NCBI GenBank assembly: GCA_002305045.1
Contig: DBPX01000005.1
Coordinates: 95,161-159,160, forward strand
DNA: 64,000 nt
Direction: 5' to 3'
From: Ruminococcus sp. UBA1409
GTDB taxonomy: Bacteria > Bacillota > Clostridia > Oscillospirales > Ruminococcaceae
Below, piece by piece: positions 61,042-64,000 of this stretch. Made by a program: the position numbers and the translations under genes. The notes beneath the pieces were generated by a model. The model was not told the origin of the DNA, made no database searches, and saw nothing but the letters and a program-made list of their open reading frames with translations. Position 1 is the stretch's first letter; every line of letters starts with the position of its first letter.

Positions 61042-62259
61042 ATGGAAAAAAGACAGAAAAACGGCTCCCGCCGGTCGGGAAGAAGCCAAAGGTCACGCAA
61101 AATCGGCCGTCCCATCCCGGTGCTGTATCACGCCTATGTCCTGATTTCGGTGCTGGCGATGAGATTAAGGGGAGTCAGAATCAGCTTCGACAGGTCGGGT
61201 CTTGCCGGGATAACGGGACCTGCGCTTTTGGTCTGCCCGCATATCTCGATGAAGGACCATGTCATCGTGGCGTACTCCTTATTCCCAAAAAGACCCACCT
61301 TTGTCCTGAGCGAGCATTTTATCTTTAAGCCATTTCTTGGCTGGCCGCTGAAAAAGCTCGCAAGGGTGATAACAAAAAAGATGTTCTGCGCCGACGCCGG
61401 CACTATCCTTAACATCCTCCGTGCCAAAAAGGAGGATAACATAATAGTCTTGTTCCCGGAGGGCAGGCTCAATGCAGCTGCACACTCCCAGCCCGTCACC
61501 GAGGGGAGCGCAGCGCTTGTTAAAAAGCTCGGCGTGGATGTCTACACCGTCGCAGGAAGCGGGTCTGCGCTGGTCTATCCCAAATGGGGAGAAAGACCGA
61601 GAAAAGGGGAAATAACCGTCACAACGGCAAGGCTGGCGTCCGCCGATGAGATAAGCGGGATGTCCGAAAGGGATATAAGCGAGATGCTGGACAGGGCAAT
61701 TTATCACGACGACGAAAAAGCCTGTCTTGGAAAAAGCTATAAATGCCGTGACACCTCAAGGGGACTTGACGGCATACTCTACAAATGCCCGGTATGTAAT
61801 AAGGAGTTCAGCCTATATGCCGGGGGCTGCGAGATGGGCTGCACCGAGTGCGGCTTTAAGACAAGGCTTGGGTACGACTATCTTTTCGAGTCCGGGCCGA
61901 TAAAGAGCGTCAACGGCTGGTTTTACTGGCAAAAGGAGAGCCTTGATATGAACGAGGTGCTCGAGGACGATGTCACCCTTGGTGCAGTCGGGAAAAAGGG
62001 AGTTATGGACTTTAACGCAGGGAGCGGCCATATTGTCATGACAAGGGAGCGCACCGTTCTTGACGGCGAGCTTTTCGGCAGCAGGCTTCATTACGAGCTT
62101 GCAACTCCAAGGATAGGCGGCACCCCGTATACTCCCATGCGTGAGTTCGATATCTACTGCGACAAAAGGCTTATTTACATCACTCCGCAGGACAGAAGAA
62201 GGATAATGAAGTATGTTCATATGGTAGACAGGACGGCGGATGAGCTAAGGGGGTCATAG
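61042..62259 (+). CDS. PlsC-like acyltransferase with C-terminal zinc ribbon
   Basis: 405 residues. A basic N-terminus and a hydrophobic segment (LYHAYVLISVLAMRL) precede the acyltransferase domain at about 50-215: CPHISMKDHVIVA (HX4D-like active site) and LFPEGRLN. A zinc ribbon follows at about 250-280 (CPVCNKEF...CEMGCTECGF), and an unassigned beta-rich region ends the protein. Acyl transfer to lysophosphatidate or similar is likely; the ribbon is unusual for the family. ATG 61042 follows GGAGGG. Confidence 0.82.
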   Translation: MEKRQKNGSRRSGRSQRSRKIGRPIPVLYHAYVLISVLAMRLRGVRISFDRSGLAGITGPALLVCPHISMKDHVIVAYSLFPKRPTFVLSEHFIFKPFLGWPLKKLARVITKKMFCADAGTILNILRAKKEDNIIVLFPEGRLNAAAHSQPVTEGSAALVKKLGVDVYTVAGSGSALVYPKWGERPRKGEITVTTARLASADEISGMSERDISEMLDRAIYHDDEKACLGKSYKCRDTSRGLDGILYKCPVCNKEFSLYAGGCEMGCTECGFKTRLGYDYLFESGPIKSVNGWFYWQKESLDMNEVLEDDVTLGAVGKKGVMDFNAGSGHIVMTRERTVLDGELFGSRLHYELATPRIGGTPYTPMREFDIYCDKRLIYITPQDRRRIMKYVHMVDRTADELRGS

Positions 62260-62260
62260 T

Positions 62261-63310
62261 ATGCCGTATATGAGCGAAAGCGAGCTTATAAAGGCTGTAA
62301 GAGCGGGAAAGGAGTTTCCTGCCGTTTACCTCTGGGGAAGGGACACCGCCGGCTGCGAGTCGCTTGCAAGGAGTCTTGCAAAAAGGCTCTGTCCTGAGGA
62401 CGCCAGGGATTTAAACTACCACTTTTATCTCGGCTCACAGCTTCCAATGAGCGAGCTTGCGGATGTCGTGGAGGCTCTGCCCGTTCTTAGCGACAGGGTG
62501 CTCATAGTAATAAACGACCTTAACGCCGACAAAAGCTCCCAGGAGGAGATTAAGCGTCTTTGCGAGCTTATCTCCTCTATAGACCCGTCGACCACCTCGA
62601 TGCTCATATACGCCACCGGCACCGACCCCGCAGCAGGCAAGAAGGCGCTCAGCGCAAAGAATAAAAAGCTTGCAGAGCATATTGTCAAGGCGGGCGGAGC
62701 GGTCGTAGAGCTTGGCTATAAGCGTCCTAAGGAGCTTGTCGGATATGTCAGGAAAAGGGCGGAGGCGGCAGGCTGCAGCATCTCGGACAGGCTTTGTGAG
62801 CGTCTTTGTGAGCTTCAGGGCTGCAATCTTTTGCTTATCAACAGCGAGCTTGACAAGCTCACGAGCTACTGCCATGGAGGCGAGATAACAGCTCAGATGA
62901 TGGACGAGCTGGTCTCGGGCCAGCTTGAAACCGATGTCTACAAGCTGTCAAGGGCTGTTATCTCAAGAAAAAAGGGGGAGAGCTACAGGCTTTTGGACAG
63001 TCTTTACTCCCGTCAGCCCGAGGCTCTTTCGCTTTTGCACATTATAATAGGTGCGACTCTGGACATCTATAGAGCCAAGCTTGCCATGCTTAGCGGAGTG
63101 TCAGACAGGCAGGTCGCAGAGGATTTTTCCTACAGAGGAAGGGAATTTGCCGTCAAAAACGCCATGAGGGACAGCTCAGGCATCCCAATCGAGAGGATAA
63201 GGGAGTGCCTTGAGATTCTGTTTCACTGCGATGTCGACATGAAATCAAAGAGAACCGACTCCAGGGTGATGCTAGAAGAAGCGATAACTAAAATGCTTGA
63301 AAGCCTTTAA
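62261..63310 (+). CDS. holA: DNA polymerase III delta subunit
   Basis: 349 residues, AAA+-like clamp loader subunit. FPAVYLWGRD opens it, VEALPVLSDRVLIVIND, and the C-terminal RLLDSLYSRQPEALSLLHIIIGATLDIYR are characteristic. It opens the beta clamp in the replisome. ATG 62261 is used; ATG 62270 is possible. The next gene starts 11 bases beyond its stop. Confidence 0.92.
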   Translation: MPYMSESELIKAVRAGKEFPAVYLWGRDTAGCESLARSLAKRLCPEDARDLNYHFYLGSQLPMSELADVVEALPVLSDRVLIVINDLNADKSSQEEIKRLCELISSIDPSTTSMLIYATGTDPAAGKKALSAKNKKLAEHIVKAGGAVVELGYKRPKELVGYVRKRAEAAGCSISDRLCERLCELQGCNLLLINSELDKLTSYCHGGEITAQMMDELVSGQLETDVYKLSRAVISRKKGESYRLLDSLYSRQPEALSLLHIIIGATLDIYRAKLAMLSGVSDRQVAEDFSYRGREFAVKNAMRDSSGIPIERIRECLEILFHCDVDMKSKRTDSRVMLEEAITKMLESL

Positions 63311-63320
63311 AGGAGGAAAT

Positions 63321-63911
63321 ATGCTGCATATTGAGGGCGCGGTGGTCGTCGAGGGGAGATACGACAAGGCTAGAGTCGCAAGGCTGGTCGACTGCCCGGT
63401 GATAGTAACAAACGGCTTTGGCATCTTTAATGACAAAAAGCTGGCGGATATAATAAGGTACTACGCCAGAAACGGAAAAATTATCATCCTCACCGACAGC
63501 GACAGCGCAGGCTTTAGGATAAGGGCAAAGATTAAGGGACTCGTAAGCGACGGAAAGGTGGAAAACGCCTACATACCTGACATTTTCGGTAAGGAGTCAA
63601 GAAAAAAGAGCTTCTCGGCTGAGGGCAAGCTCGGCGTCGAGGGGGTCAAGGACGAGTACATTTTAAAGGCACTTGCGCCGTTCGCATCCGGCAAGGACTC
63701 TGAAGGCTCTAAAAAAATCACCCTTTGCGACCTCTATAACGACGGCCTCACGGGATATCCCGGGGCGAACGGGCGCAGAGCATACATTTTAAAGAGGCTG
63801 GGGCTTCCCGAGAGGCTTCCTGCAAAGTCACTGCTTCAGGCTCTTAACGCCAGCGTTGATTATAATGAATATAAGTCTCTTATAAAAGAGACCGACGATA
63901 AAGGACTATAA
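63321..63911 (+). CDS. rnmV: Ribonuclease M5-like Toprim protein
   Basis: 196 residues. A Toprim domain covers about 1-85: AVVVEGRYDKARV with the catalytic Glu, TNGFGIF, and LTDSDSAGFRIR with the metal-binding Asp pair. Residues about 125-196 resemble the DUF4093 C-terminal domain. RNase M5 matures 5S rRNA. ATG 63321 follows AAAGGAGG; the earlier ATG 63297 is inside holA. No dnaG or topoisomerase features. Confidence 0.87.
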   Translation: MLHIEGAVVVEGRYDKARVARLVDCPVIVTNGFGIFNDKKLADIIRYYARNGKIIILTDSDSAGFRIRAKIKGLVSDGKVENAYIPDIFGKESRKKSFSAEGKLGVEGVKDEYILKALAPFASGKDSEGSKKITLCDLYNDGLTGYPGANGRRAYILKRLGLPERLPAKSLLQALNASVDYNEYKSLIKETDDKGL

Positions 63912-64000
63912 GCTCCAATATTGTATATATTTAGTCAAATTCTCCGTCAAACTACCCATACACCCAAGTGAAAAATGGGGGTAATACTAAAAAAACCAAC
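63912..64000. other. Window end, nothing seen
   Basis: 89 bases of A+T-rich sequence, without coding capacity or clear signals. Confidence 0.3.

Overview
The window looks like chromosomal DNA of an anaerobic, spore-forming, fibre-degrading Clostridia bacterium, probably Oscillospiraceae/Ruminococcaceae-like. The pointers are a SpoIVB sporulation protease, the LL-diaminopimelate aminotransferase route to lysine, a flavo-diiron protein next to a flavin reductase-rubredoxin fusion (anaerobe oxygen defence), a CIRCE element, near-consensus sigma-A promoters, strong AGGAGG ribosome sites, several xylan-active enzymes and a surface cohesin-like protein. The family assignment is inference; no rRNA is present to settle it.

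Layout. 1-1135: a toxin-antitoxin-like pair (DUF4160 / DUF2442-HTH) behind a promoter with a built-in palindrome, then a small membrane protein. 1194-5545: spoIVB, unknown membrane genes, murI, a DUF1934 gene and a lipoprotein. 5617-11573: a CE2-like esterase, fprA, hrb, a GH31 enzyme and an AraC regulator. 11643-14981: a cohesin-like surface protein, a prohibitin-like protein, a lipoprotein and a small membrane protein. 15022-16930: tRNA-Ser(UGA), then an AT-rich accessory stretch with a DUF2975 / XRE pair and long hairpins. 16933-19841: CE2 lipoprotein and cytoplasmic GH43 in one operon. 20027-24624: dapA-lysA-dapF-dapL behind a lysine riboswitch. 24754-29425: paired inverted repeats, two tandem GH10 lipoprotein xylanases and a GH43. 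29473-30245: CIRCE and hsp20. 30372-40191: a twelve-gene histidine operon (hisR-Z-G-D-C-B-H-A-F-IE-J-asnA). 40282-45482: a membrane/TPR protein, coaX, a methyltransferase, an ECF S component and a GH43. 45513-48410: dtd-PAS-ArsC-like operon and gdhA. 48442-57163: an aromatic amino acid cluster (aroF, tyrA, aroB, aroA, aroC, pheA, an aroE-aroK fusion, aroQ). 57141-63911: degV, an M16C peptidase, a PlsC-like acyltransferase, holA and an RNase M5-like gene.

How the parts work together. Most of the window is amino acid biosynthesis, and three operons show three different control modes: lysine by a riboswitch with a terminator/antiterminator switch, histidine by a promoter-overlapping inverted repeat next to a YerC/HisR-type repressor gene, and aromatics by what looks like ribosome-mediated attenuation. 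The aromatic leader encodes a 19-residue peptide with eight Phe/Tyr residues among residues 7-16, followed by an intrinsic terminator just before aroF. This is the most interesting feature, because Firmicutes usually control such operons with T-boxes or proteins. The carbohydrate genes fit xylan use: secreted GH10 lipoproteins cut the backbone, esterases remove acetyl groups, and cytoplasmic GH43 and GH31 enzymes trim imported oligosaccharides. No sugar transporter is in the window.
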